DNA of 64,000 nt, from NCBI GenBank assembly GCA_002787235.1, contig PCWG01000042.1:474957-538956 (forward strand), given 5' to 3'. The stretch is from Nitrospinae bacterium CG11_big_fil_rev_8_21_14_0_20_45_15 (GTDB taxonomy: Bacteria; Nitrospinota; Nitrospinia; Nitrospinales; VA-1). Below are positions 1 to 8,984 of the stretch, one piece after another; positions within the stretch are counted from its first letter, which is position 1; each line of letters opens with the position of its first letter. Both the position numbers and the translations under genes were made by a program. A model generated the notes under the pieces. That model made no database searches, was not told the origin of the DNA, and saw only the letters and a program-made list of their open reading frames with translations.

Positions 1-691
1 CTGCTGGCAAGCCTAAAATTTCATTGACGATTTTTAAATTGCCCTCGGCTTTGTCAGGGGCAATGTTTATATATAAAACATTTTGTTTTTCTTTCGTAAC
101 GAGTGCAGTGTCCAAGGCTTTGTTGAGTTGCAGTTTTCTCAAGGAATCGGTTAGCTTCAAAAAGGTTTTATATTCTGGCACCCGAGTGGGAGTGGGACCA
201 GAGGCAGATTCGGCATTGATCAATTTCCCCATTCGTTCGATACAAATGCGAAAAATTCTATCGACTTTCCATCCCGATTCTAAAAGTATGAACAGCGTTT
301 CGAGGTCGACACGGGATAAAAAACGTTTTCCCAGATTTTCACCGGTGAGTGGAGAGTAAGATATGGTTGGATTGGCAGAAACGGCAGTATTGCCTCCAAG
401 ACCAAAGACATTTTTCCCTGATATGGGGAGAGATGCACTGGCATTTGCTCCCAGGCTATAGGAAAAACGATCGACCACATTGCTGACTTCTAAAAAGTAG
501 GGGTTGTCCCGGTATTTGAGGCGAACGAGATTCAAAAGCATTTGCTGGTCGTTGGATTCTTGAATCGCTACATTGTAACTTCTTCTATCCTCTGGCAGTC
601 CTTTAGAGCCAATTCCAGCGCAATTGACGATCCCCAATAAACTAGTAAAGAGGATCACATAACCCAGATTTTTAGAACTTGAGACAAGCAT
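1..691 (-). CDS. Putative outer-membrane lipoprotein, N-terminal part (runs off the left edge)
   Basis: The frame opens at an ATG at 691 and stays open for 230 codons to the window edge, so the C-terminus is missing. The N-terminus is a lipoprotein signal: a hydrophobic stretch ending in the lipobox LLGIVNC, with Cys about residue 24. After it comes a segment containing NLVRLKYRDNPYFLEV, which I recall from uncharacterised lipoproteins of Gram-negative bacteria. An AAGG sits upstream of the start. It lies 45 bases downstream of the MscS-like gene on the same strand, so the two are probably cotranscribed. Function is unknown; the lipid anchor and the pairing with a channel-like protein suggest an envelope role. 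Confidence 0.75.
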   Translation of the reverse strand, partial: MLVSSSKNLGYVILFTSLLGIVNCAGIGSKGLPEDRRSYNVAIQESNDQQMLLNLVRLKYRDNPYFLEVSNVVDRFSYSLGANASASLPISGKNVFGLGGNTAVSANPTISYSPLTGENLGKRFLSRVDLETLFILLESGWKVDRIFRICIERMGKLINAESASGPTPTRVPEYKTFLKLTDSLRKLQLNKALDTALVTKEKQNVLYINIAPDKAEGNLKIVNEILGLPA

Positions 692-736
692 ATTTAAAAC
701 CTTTCAATGAACCTGATATTTTTTAAGTCGCTATGG

Positions 737-2533
737 CTACTGCTTTAAAACAGGAACTTGATCTCCAGAAAAAGACACTGTCATCTGATTGAATGGGATG
801 GTGAAACCATTTTCATTGCAAATCATTACCAAAGATTTAGTGATGTCCCTCTTTATTGAAAAATAATTTTCAGCGTGCATGCCATTGATACCTGCAATGA
901 CGATGATCTCAAGTGCGCTGGCCGCGGCACTACTAAATTTTGTCTTTATATAATCCATCGCAGGTGGTTGACTGTTTAGACTTGCTTTGAAAATCTCTTC
1001 CAGACGAGCTTGAAATAAATCTGGTATTTCATCACAAATCTTGCTCTGTATTGAATAATCCAGACCAAAAACTACCACCACAACAAAACCAGACGAGAGG
1101 TTCATTGGTTTCAGGGTCAAAAATTCGGTCGTTAAATAATTCATTTTTGATTCTTTGTATTTGACCACGACCTGTTCGGGTGTTTGGCTTAGCACCTGAC
1201 AACAGGAGTCTCCTATTAAAACCCAATCACCGACTTTGGTTGGGAACCAGTCCTCTTCCTTGACAAATTGCCTGGAGGAAAGCCCCACCAATTTACCCAC
1301 AGGAATGCGAATGATCCCCCCCTGCAAGCGTGGATTGTGCAGGATGCCGTGAAAACCAATTTCCTTAATGAGCCAGGGAATTCCTTCAAAGAAAATTCTT
1401 TCTCCTTCACGAACCGTTCCCATATTTAAAATCATATGCAATTCTTTAATGAATCGGGGAATGAACTGACGAGAACTCCAGCCGATTGCGGCAAGCACCA
1501 AAAAAAGCAAACTCAGTAAGAGCCAGTCATCAAGTAAATACAGGCTGACCAAACTTGAGGTGAAAGATATTAGAAAAATGACTAAAGAGTAAACCGCTTT
1601 GATGAATTTTCGGGTTGAACGGCTGATTTTATTCAGATATTGAGTTCTTGTTTCAATGATCTTATAGATACGGTTAAGAATCCACCAGACTCCAAACAAC
1701 AGGCCTATGGCTACCGCCAGATTTCGTCCCCGGACAGCCATAAACTCTGTAAATGAGTCTCTGATCATTAGAAATAAGCCTTTGTCACTGACCTTGTAGC
1801 TTTGTAATGTTCGTTCGGCTTCATCCAATTCTAATAAAATGATTTCCGGGTTATAGTTATTTTTTAATTTTGATAAATCTTCTTCGAATTTTTTTTGAAT
1901 CGCCTGTGAAGAGATGGAGTCCTTTTTGTCAGCTTTAATGATATCCGAAGCTTTAGTGCTTAAAGCTTGCAGATCTAAAATATTTTTCTGTGCTTGCCTG
2001 TAAACCTCAACTTTATCTCTCAGATCTAATATTTTGGCTTTCAGGCTGTCCATTTTTCTAGGACGTTCTGTGAAATCTGCTAATGAATTTAAAATGGGTC
2101 GGGTGATTTCCTGAATCTCATCCATCCATCCTTTTTTAGTTAGTGGTGATTTGGAAACATCTACCTTGGGTATTTGGGTTGCCAAAGATTCGTAGTTATT
2201 GTTCAGATTCTTTAATTCACTTTGTAACTCTCCAATACGTGCTATTTCTTCAGTTGAGGGTTCTTGTTTTTCAAGCTTTTTGATTTCGTTGTTGATGAAC
2301 AAAATCCTTTTGGTGATTTGTAGCAACTGAAATTGAGTTTTTTCGATGGGTTTAGGAAGAATTTGACCTTCAATCGCATCCGAATTCCCTTTATTATTTG
2401 AGAGTTCAGTTTTACCTGGAGTTTCATCCTTGACGGGTGCTGGAACTTTAACTTTGCCTTGAACTTCAGCAAAGACAGTAGAATTCGCAGTAATCAATAG
2501 GGTTAGAATAATTAAAACCAGGTGTTTCTTCAT
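737..2533 (-). CDS. MscS-like mechanosensitive channel family protein with periplasmic coiled-coil domain
   Basis: 598 residues. A cleavable signal peptide (1-23, ending VFA) is followed by a charged, helix-rich region with coiled-coil character (about 70-250). Hydrophobic segments lie near 272-290, 312-332 and 335-355. The part after the last membrane segment has MscS order: a beta-type stretch (VREGERIFFEG through IRIPVGKLVGLSS) and a C-terminal alpha/beta part ending in IPFNQMTVSF, like the IPFPQ ending of MscS proteins. The large periplasmic N-domain recalls MscK-type channels. A GGAGAAA site precedes the ATG. Seen: membrane and MscS-like architecture. Inferred: a role in osmotic or envelope stress. 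Whether it conducts is unknown, because the pore helix is not clearly canonical. Confidence 0.75.
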   Translation of the reverse strand: MKKHLVLIILTLLITANSTVFAEVQGKVKVPAPVKDETPGKTELSNNKGNSDAIEGQILPKPIEKTQFQLLQITKRILFINNEIKKLEKQEPSTEEIARIGELQSELKNLNNNYESLATQIPKVDVSKSPLTKKGWMDEIQEITRPILNSLADFTERPRKMDSLKAKILDLRDKVEVYRQAQKNILDLQALSTKASDIIKADKKDSISSQAIQKKFEEDLSKLKNNYNPEIILLELDEAERTLQSYKVSDKGLFLMIRDSFTEFMAVRGRNLAVAIGLLFGVWWILNRIYKIIETRTQYLNKISRSTRKFIKAVYSLVIFLISFTSSLVSLYLLDDWLLLSLLFLVLAAIGWSSRQFIPRFIKELHMILNMGTVREGERIFFEGIPWLIKEIGFHGILHNPRLQGGIIRIPVGKLVGLSSRQFVKEEDWFPTKVGDWVLIGDSCCQVLSQTPEQVVVKYKESKMNYLTTEFLTLKPMNLSSGFVVVVVFGLDYSIQSKICDEIPDLFQARLEEIFKASLNSQPPAMDYIKTKFSSAAASALEIIVIAGINGMHAENYFSIKRDITKSLVMICNENGFTIPFNQMTVSFSGDQVPVLKQ

Positions 2534-2857
2534 TTGAGTATGTTTCTCCGTTTGTTAATAGAGCCGTGCGCAAAAGTATCTACTTAAAAAATTTTAGCAT
2601 GGCAATAAAAAAAAATCTTAATCATTTTATACAATAAGATTCCCGTAGGAAATCTAACATCTTTATCGGTGAAATTTGGGGTAATTTGAAAGGCCAGTTG
2701 GGTGGGGGTTTACAACATTAATTTTCTTAGATTGTAACAAATTATGAAAATTATACAATTCGTGCGATTTGTAGGTAGAAAGCTATTTTGAGGATTCAGT
2801 AAAATCGATGATTTTGAAAAAGTCTGGTAGAAACTTTCATGATTAGACGATCCAAAT
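2534..2857. other. Intergenic region between the tRNA/terminator and the MscS-like gene
   Basis: AT-rich stretch with short A and T runs. It should hold the promoter of the leftward MscS-like gene, but I find no convincing -35/-10 pair, conserved ORF or repeat. Confidence 0.5.
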
Positions 2858-2863
2858 AAAAAA

Positions 2864-2890
2864 GGTTCACAGGGGGGAAACCTGTGAACC
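2864..2890 (-). terminator. Intrinsic terminator behind the initiator tRNA (probably bidirectional)
   Basis: A perfect 10-bp stem (GGTTCACAGG with CCTGTGAACC) has a 7-base G/A loop. It is flanked by A6 on one side and T5 on the other, so a U-tract follows in either direction. It lies 14 bases beyond the 3' end of the leftward tRNA. Confidence 0.85.
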
Positions 2891-2904
2891 TTTTTCGTAT
2901 TGAG

Positions 2905-2978
<74 letters not shown>

Positions 2979-3070
2979 TCGATTGTTTCTCGCTCTGTGT
3001 AAGAGAGTTGAAGTGTAGACGGAAGTGAATCCACTGTCAACTAATTTATTGAAAATAGAGGGGAAATAAA

Positions 3071-3112
3071 AAAACGGTCTGCCAAAATCAAAGATTTGAT
3101 TTGGCAGACCGC
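3071..3112 (-). terminator. Intrinsic terminator behind the ferredoxin gene
   Basis: A stem of at least 12 bp (CGGTCTGCCAAA with its complement) is followed on the minus strand by a T-run at 3068-3074. It starts about 16 bases after the ferredoxin stop codon. Confidence 0.8.
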
Positions 3113-3127
3113 TGATTTACTACGATC

Positions 3128-3454
3128 TTAAAGATTTGCGTTCTTACGATCAGGATTCCGCGGAGGAGATGTTTCAGCGGTCAATTCATCGAGAGATGGG
3201 AAAGTATCATCGGGGTGCAATTGTTTTGCACGTTCCAACAATTCCTCTTCAGTTTCTTTGCGATCTTCATCGGGTATGCAACAGTCAACGGGGCAGACTT
3301 CTTGACAAGCTTCTTCGCCATGAAACCCGACACACTCTGTGCACAGCTCGGGTGCGATCTCGTAAAAATCTTCACCTTCGGTGATTGCTCCATTGGGACA
3401 TTCTGGCTCGCAAACTCCACAGTTGATACATTCGTCGGTAATGATGGTAGCCAT
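3128..3454 (-). CDS. 2[4Fe-4S] ferredoxin, YfhL-like
   Basis: 108 residues, soluble, very acidic. The first cluster motif is C9-x2-C12-x2-C15-x3-C19-P. The second is C38-x2-C41-x8-C50-x3-C54-P, with the long gap typical of YfhL/Allochromatium-type ferredoxins. An acidic C-terminal extension of about 40 residues follows. It is expected to be a low-potential cytoplasmic electron carrier; the partner is not evident from the neighbours. A strong site (GGAGAAGG) lies 6-7 bases before the ATG, and the gene has its own terminator, so it is likely monocistronic. Confidence 0.92.
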   Translation of the reverse strand: MATIITDECINCGVCEPECPNGAITEGEDFYEIAPELCTECVGFHGEEACQEVCPVDCCIPDEDRKETEEELLERAKQLHPDDTFPSLDELTAETSPPRNPDRKNANL

Positions 3455-3678
3455 GGTTTTCCTTCTCCTAGATTTTATAGTTGATAGAACCGTACAGAAT
3501 TGAAATAAACGTATTTTGAATCGGATTACTGTTAGCTAGCAATCCTCTCGAAATCCAAGGTTCAAAATTAATATAAAAATGTCGATGGCAAGTCAAGCCT
3601 TTTTTAGGGATGCCACCTTTCAACAGGGCCATATTTTTTTTTAGTTACACTAAAAAAATAATTTGATACGATTTTTGA

Positions 3679-5787
3679 ATGATTGTCAAACGTATTCTTA
3701 TTCTCGCCCCAACCGTATTGATATTGATCCTCCTGCAGTCTTACTTGTGGGTTCCCACTTACAATAATCAAGGCTTGAGTAATCCTGCTCGCCTGGCTCA
3801 ATTTGTTAACGGTTCTGCGGGGGATGCTCAGGTTCTAAATCCTATCCTCAGTGCCGATACAGCCAGTAGTGAGGTCAATGAACTGGTTTTCGACAGTCTG
3901 GTTGATCTTGACAATGAGTTGAACTACCGACCTCGACTGGCAAGTTCATGGACTCAGTATGAGTTATCCTACCTGATTATAAACTTGGATGAAAAAATTT
4001 TTCCTCATGAAAGATTACCTGCTGATTGGATGAAATGGTTGCGCGATAGAGTTACAGACAATGCCAGGTGGCTGGAGAATATTGACTCCATTAAATTACT
4101 TCCTGAGTTTTCAACCGAAGGCTCAGTGAGCATTGGGAAAGATGACAAGGGTAAAGATCAATTTGTAACATATCAATTGAGGCATCCGCAGTGCCTGGAA
4201 TTCAAGCTTAAGAAAATCGATCAAGATTTTTTTCTGCCTTTACGTGACAAGCTGGGTGCTGACTATTTTAGTAACTTTCCTTTTGAAAAATACGTGCATG
4301 CAAAAAATCCTTCGGAACAGGAGTTACTAAAAAAACATTGGGAAGAGATTCTCCCACTGACAGTACACAACCCTGTATTAGAATTTGAGCTGAGACGCGG
4401 GGTAAAATTTCATGACGGTCATGAATTTGATTCAGGCGATGTGTTGTTTACTTATCGGGCTTTGATGGATCCTGCCAGCACCTCGCCGCGGCAGTCCGAC
4501 TACGAGCCGATAAAAGAAGCTTCTATCCTAGGCCCATATAAGATCAGGTTTGTTTACAAACGGCTTTTTTCTACTGCCATTAATTCCTGGGCCATTGGTA
4601 TTTTGCCTGAGCATTTACTGAACAAGTCTGCTCTTGAAAAAGAAGCCGGTCTGTTGGGAAAAAGCACGGATGCATTTTCGATTCGAGACAGTGGTTTCAA
4701 CCGGAATCCTGTAGGAACGGGGCCTTTCATTTTCAAAGAGTGGAAATCCGACCAGTTCATTCGTCTTGTGCGTAACCCACAATACTGGGATGGTTTACCG
4801 GAGTATGAAGAATACATCACTCGTATTATTCCTGACACCTTGACGCAGGAGATGGAATTTTATTCAGGAGCGGTGGATAATTATTCGGTGCAACCGCATC
4901 AAGTAGCACGTTTGAGTAAAGATCCTCAATACCAACATTTTTCCAGCCCCGGTTATTTTTATTCTTATATCGGGTACAATCTCAGGAACCCGCTTTTCAA
5001 ATCCAGAGATATCCGGCGTGCTTTGGGCATGGCTATTGATGTGAAGAAGATCATCCAGTATGTCCTGTATGGGGAAGGAGAGGCCGTTACGGGCCCGTAT
5101 CCTAAAATCACAGATTGGTATGACTTTGACGTAAAAGCCCTTCCTTACGACCCTGAAGGGGCTCTAAGGATATTTGAACAGGAAGGTTGGAAAAAAAACA
5201 ACGATGGCTATCTTGAAAAGGATGGAAAAATCTTTGAGTTCAATCTCATCACAAACAATGGAAACCCGATTCGCAAGAGCATTTTAGCCATTACTCAGAA
5301 CAGTTGGAAGAAAATTGGTGTCAAATGCAATACGCAGTTATTTGAATGGGCGGTTTTTCTGAAAGACTTTGTCAACTCGCTAAAATTTGATGCACTCGTT
5401 CTTGGATGGAGTATGGGGGCGGACCCGGATCTGTATCAAATTTGGCATTCCAGTCAAACGGAACCGGGGCGTCTCAATTTTGTGGGATATCAAAATGAGG
5501 AGGTCGATCGTTTGATCGTGCGTCTCAGGAAAGAATACGATAAGAACAAGCAAATGATAATGACAAAGGAACTTCATCGCCTGATTGCCAACGATCAACC
5601 TTATACTTTTTTGTACACAAGAAAGTCTTCACGCTTGCTGGACAAAAAGATCGTTTTGGTAGAACGTGACGAACGTGGAAACGAAATTTATAAGAAAATC
5701 TATCCAACGCGAGACGGTCGCTTGAACTATTATTTTAACAAATGGCGCAAGTTGAATACCGTTCCCGAATTCAATTCACAAGGCTGA
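3679..5787 (+). CDS. Family 5 extracellular solute-binding protein (peptide/nickel type), membrane-anchored
   Basis: 702 residues, longer than the usual 500-600. One hydrophobic segment (about 5-25) looks like a signal anchor because no clear cleavage site follows. Family 5 signatures are present: NPILSADTASSEV near residue 50, a GVKFHDG-type motif with SGDVLFTYRAL near 245, and NPVGTGPFIFKEW near 345. An insert of roughly 120 residues sits between the N-terminal lobe and the GVKFHDG motif. Known family members bind oligopeptides or metals for ABC importers. No permease or ATPase gene is adjacent; instead the gene overlaps a protease gene that leads into an FHA gene. That context makes a sensing or peptide-capture role as likely as transport (inference). 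Confidence 0.87.
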   Translation: MIVKRILILAPTVLILILLQSYLWVPTYNNQGLSNPARLAQFVNGSAGDAQVLNPILSADTASSEVNELVFDSLVDLDNELNYRPRLASSWTQYELSYLIINLDEKIFPHERLPADWMKWLRDRVTDNARWLENIDSIKLLPEFSTEGSVSIGKDDKGKDQFVTYQLRHPQCLEFKLKKIDQDFFLPLRDKLGADYFSNFPFEKYVHAKNPSEQELLKKHWEEILPLTVHNPVLEFELRRGVKFHDGHEFDSGDVLFTYRALMDPASTSPRQSDYEPIKEASILGPYKIRFVYKRLFSTAINSWAIGILPEHLLNKSALEKEAGLLGKSTDAFSIRDSGFNRNPVGTGPFIFKEWKSDQFIRLVRNPQYWDGLPEYEEYITRIIPDTLTQEMEFYSGAVDNYSVQPHQVARLSKDPQYQHFSSPGYFYSYIGYNLRNPLFKSRDIRRALGMAIDVKKIIQYVLYGEGEAVTGPYPKITDWYDFDVKALPYDPEGALRIFEQEGWKKNNDGYLEKDGKIFEFNLITNNGNPIRKSILAITQNSWKKIGVKCNTQLFEWAVFLKDFVNSLKFDALVLGWSMGADPDLYQIWHSSQTEPGRLNFVGYQNEEVDRLIVRLRKEYDKNKQMIMTKELHRLIANDQPYTFLYTRKSSRLLDKKIVLVERDERGNEIYKKIYPTRDGRLNYYFNKWRKLNTVPEFNSQG

Positions 5788-7112
5788 TGATTCTTTATGC
5801 TGAAAACTCTAAAATGAATTTTATAAAACGGATTGTGTTTAAAACTCCGTTGTTATTTTTCTTGATGTGCCTGTTATTGGCGTATGGAAAAGATGCATGG
5901 TCTTTGACAGGCAGGGCTCAACAGATTTATGAAAATAATAGTCACGCAGTTTTTCAGATTCGTGTCATTGACATAAAGTCCCAATCAAAATCAGTGATTG
6001 GTTCGGGATTCAGGATTTCCAATGACGGATTGTTCGCGACAAATTTTCATGTGATTTCTGATGTGATTGACAAACCCGAACAATACCGGATTGAATATTT
6101 CAATGGGGAGCAAAAAGAGGGTGATCTGGTAATTCAAAGCATTGATGTTGCCAACGATCTTGCTATTTTGAAGGGCGGTGGAAGTGGCAGAATTTCATTA
6201 CGATTTGGATCGTCCCAATTGCACCAGGGTGCAGATGTTTATCCAATGGGAAATCCACTCGATATAGGGATGGTGATTGTTGAAGGTACATACAACGGCC
6301 TCATTGGTGGCGATCCATATAAACAAATCATACTTTCGGCACCCCTGAATCCTGGAATGAGTGGTGGGCCTGCCTTTGACTCGAAAGGAAATATCATCGG
6401 AGTCAACGTCGCCATCAGAGGCAATAATCTGAGTTACCTAGTCCCTATAGAATATCTATTGAAGCTGAAAGAAAACTTTGAAGAGTCTGGGCCACAGGAA
6501 GATTGGACTGAAATCATTCAAGAGCAGGTTTTAAAACGCTACAGTTATTGGGTTGAAAAAGCACTGGATTCTGATTGGTCATTTGAAAATTTTGGATCCC
6601 TAAAGATTCCCCAAAAATTAATGGATACAGAGACCAAATGCTGGGGGAAAAGTCGGCCGGAGGACCCTAAGGAAAATAAGTTTTTTTTCTACGGAACGAA
6701 ACGATGTGAAAGCTATCGACATATTACTTTGACCTCTAAATTGTCAACGGGTTTCATGGGATATGCCTTTTCATGGATGGAAAGCGAAAGCTTGAATCCA
6801 CTGGAATTTTACCGGAAATACTCTCAAAAATACTCGTCAGGAATATTTTTTCTTAATTTAAGTGAAAATGATGTTACAAAATTTCAGTGCCAGAATCATT
6901 TTGTCAAATTTGCAGATCACGACTGGAAAGCCGCTTACTGTGTGCGCCGGTATAAGAAATATCCCAAACTCTACGACTTGTTTCTTAGTTTTGCAGTGTT
7001 AGTGGATTCTCCACGAAAATATATCCTGCAAATGGGACTGTCAGGTTTGGATGAGCCTATGTCCAAGCGTCTATTGCGAAAATTTCTGGGTAGCATTCAA
7101 TGGAACGAATAA
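5787..7112 (+). CDS. Trypsin-like serine protease (HtrA-like catalytic domain), exported
   Basis: The ATG at 5787 overlaps the upstream TGA (TGATG) with AAGG just before it, suggesting translational coupling. An ATG at 5814 would give a tidier signal peptide (MNFIKRIV...). Counting from 5787, a hydrophobic signal (about 16-34) precedes a chymotrypsin-fold domain with His88 (NFHVIS), Asp124 (NDLAIL) and Ser192 (GMSGGP): a complete triad. No PDZ domain follows. Instead there is a unique C-terminal region of about 200 residues with several Cys (CWGK, RCES, FQCQ, YCVR), plausible periplasmic disulfides. The following FHA gene overlaps by 13 bases. Substrate unknown. Confidence 0.87.
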   Translation: MILYAENSKMNFIKRIVFKTPLLFFLMCLLLAYGKDAWSLTGRAQQIYENNSHAVFQIRVIDIKSQSKSVIGSGFRISNDGLFATNFHVISDVIDKPEQYRIEYFNGEQKEGDLVIQSIDVANDLAILKGGGSGRISLRFGSSQLHQGADVYPMGNPLDIGMVIVEGTYNGLIGGDPYKQIILSAPLNPGMSGGPAFDSKGNIIGVNVAIRGNNLSYLVPIEYLLKLKENFEESGPQEDWTEIIQEQVLKRYSYWVEKALDSDWSFENFGSLKIPQKLMDTETKCWGKSRPEDPKENKFFFYGTKRCESYRHITLTSKLSTGFMGYAFSWMESESLNPLEFYRKYSQKYSSGIFFLNLSENDVTKFQCQNHFVKFADHDWKAAYCVRRYKKYPKLYDLFLSFAVLVDSPRKYILQMGLSGLDEPMSKRLLRKFLGSIQWNE

Positions 7113-8059
7113 TCGTAGAATTGCTTCATGCAAAAGGGCTGATTCCAGAATCGCGGCGGATTTTTAATCAGGAAAGCATTGCGCTGGGGCGGGCTTATTC
7201 AAACGATCTGATTCTCGATGATTTGTATGTGTCACCGAATCACATTATAATTTCACAGGAAAATGGATGCCTTCAACTACAGGATTTAGCAAGTGAGAAT
7301 GGTGTCAAGGTCAACGATAATCCATCCATTCAGGATCAAACCATCTCAATTGAGTCTGGAGATATTGTCAGCATTGGCAAGACACGTTTGAGAATCGTAC
7401 TTTCCAGTCACCCGATAGAACCCACCCGGGTTTTAAATAAATCGATAAATAAATACAAATCTCTGGACCACCCCTGGGCACCTGTACTGTCTTATCTTAT
7501 TTTTACTGGTCTTTTATTATGGTTCGAGTACATGAAAAATCCGGGAGAAATATTTTGGGAAAAGAAAATCATCGGTATTGCAACAGGCAGTGCCATTATG
7601 GGCTTGATTTTTTCAGGGCTTTTCAGTGTTTATACTCACTATAAATACAAAAAATCCTTTTTTTCGAAAAATATAATCATTGCAAATCTTGGTTTTGCTG
7701 CACTCTTTATTCAAGATCAATTTTCACCCTTTATATCATTCTGGATATTGGATGAAGATTGGGTAAAGATTCTTGATTTGATGACGGGTTTTGTTTTTAT
7801 GCTGGCAATCTTATGGATGTGTATGCGCCTGGTAAAAGATAGTATGGGCTGGCATGATACTGCACAGCTTGCCTGGATTCCATTGGTTATTGTTGTGATA
7901 ATCGCTTCGCGTTCAGATGAATTCAAATTAGAATTTCAAAATAAACCGGTCTACGACAAAGTATTGGCACTGGGTATGAAACCCCTGTTCGAGCCTCTCA
8001 GTCTGGACGAATTTTTAGAAGCAGGGGCTCTAGAATTTAGCCGATTGCCTGATAAATGA
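7100..8059 (+). CDS. FHA-domain membrane protein
   Basis: 319 residues. The N-terminal FHA domain (about 20-105) has the expected core: LGR (Gly-Arg), a Ser and His in VSPNHIIIS, and an Asn in SENGVKVND. These residues bind phosphothreonine in known FHA proteins. About five or six hydrophobic segments follow between 125 and 275, then a short soluble tail. There is no signal peptide, so the FHA domain should be cytoplasmic. Its start lies inside the protease gene, so the three genes from 3679 form one overlapping operon. No Ser/Thr kinase is encoded nearby, so the phospho-partner must be elsewhere. Confidence 0.87.
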   Translation: MERIIVELLHAKGLIPESRRIFNQESIALGRAYSNDLILDDLYVSPNHIIISQENGCLQLQDLASENGVKVNDNPSIQDQTISIESGDIVSIGKTRLRIVLSSHPIEPTRVLNKSINKYKSLDHPWAPVLSYLIFTGLLLWFEYMKNPGEIFWEKKIIGIATGSAIMGLIFSGLFSVYTHYKYKKSFFSKNIIIANLGFAALFIQDQFSPFISFWILDEDWVKILDLMTGFVFMLAILWMCMRLVKDSMGWHDTAQLAWIPLVIVVIIASRSDEFKLEFQNKPVYDKVLALGMKPLFEPLSLDEFLEAGALEFSRLPDK

Positions 8060-8157
8060 ATTTTTCAAATTTTGAAAAATTGGGATTTCTTTGCAGGTTT
8101 AAGGAATCCTGACAGCATTTTCAAATGGGACTCTGCAACCGATTAGATTGATTGCCT

Positions 8158-8763
8158 CTATTTCCATGTCCAGTCTGAAGGGTCATCCAGAACAGGTTCC
8201 CATAGAAATTCGGTTTCTTTGAATACCAGAGTTGTCCAGCGACTGAAAACGTACAGAGCATCGGACAGTCGATTGATGTAGGGCAGGATCATGACTGAAA
8301 TTTCTTCTTCGCGTTTTAGTTTGACAACCAGCCGCTCTGCTCTTCGGCACACAGTACGCGCTTGATGGAGGAACGCTGGTACCGGGCCACCACCGGGCAG
8401 GGTGAAACTTTTCAGGGGTCCCAGTTCCTCGTTCATCGCATCGATGACATTTTCCAACCATTCGACATTGGATTCGGTTAATTTTAAAGGTGGCCTTCCA
8501 GATTGGGGAACGGTAGCGAGTGCGCTTCCAATGTCAAAAAGTCTTTGTTGAATCGAGCGCAGGATGATTTCCAATTTGTCGCGATAGAGTGATTCGGGTT
8601 GACGCAGATTGAAAGTTCGAGCTATACCAACACAACAGTTCAACTCATCCACAGTGCCGTAGGTTTCAACGCGCAAGCTGTCTTTAGGAACACGAACATT
8701 GCCTGCAAGTGCGGTATCACCACCATCTCCTGTCTTTGTATATACTTTATTGATTCGAACCAT
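8158..8763 (-). CDS. Cob(I)alamin adenosyltransferase, PduO type
   Basis: 201 residues. It transfers the adenosyl group of ATP to Co(I) corrinoid to make adenosylcobalamin. PduO signatures are clear: the N-terminal ATP loop (KVYTKTGDGGDTAL), VETYGTVDELN, the LPGGG motif near residue 125 followed by the H-x2-RTVCRRAER helix, and the C-terminal YINRLSDALYVFSRW. Length matches the family. It stands alone between convergent and divergent neighbours. It implies B12-dependent metabolism; MetF (methyl donor for methionine synthase) is encoded in this window. Confidence 0.95.
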   Translation of the reverse strand: MVRINKVYTKTGDGGDTALAGNVRVPKDSLRVETYGTVDELNCCVGIARTFNLRQPESLYRDKLEIILRSIQQRLFDIGSALATVPQSGRPPLKLTESNVEWLENVIDAMNEELGPLKSFTLPGGGPVPAFLHQARTVCRRAERLVVKLKREEEISVMILPYINRLSDALYVFSRWTTLVFKETEFLWEPVLDDPSDWTWK

Positions 8764-8984
8764 ATCTATTCCCCATTATTAATGTCAGGTTTGAGTAAAT
8801 TTATTGAAAAGATTCTAGCACGTTCTTTGCAAATGATTGTGGAACATTCTTTTTTAAAGTTGTTTTATAAAGCATCTGAAAAACCTTTGAAATTAGTACC
8901 TTGGAAGCTGATAGAAATTCTGATAGATTGAATTTCACCTTTTCATTTCATTCAACCTCTTTTAGTTGGCATCAATTGAAAAAT

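Noticed and set aside
5742-5815. Protease start at 5742, giving a 46-base overlap with the solute-binding protein gene
   Set aside because: The extra 15 residues are charged and precede the signal peptide; the TGATG at 5787 with AAGG is the better start. I also considered a frameshift fusing both genes and saw no evidence for it.
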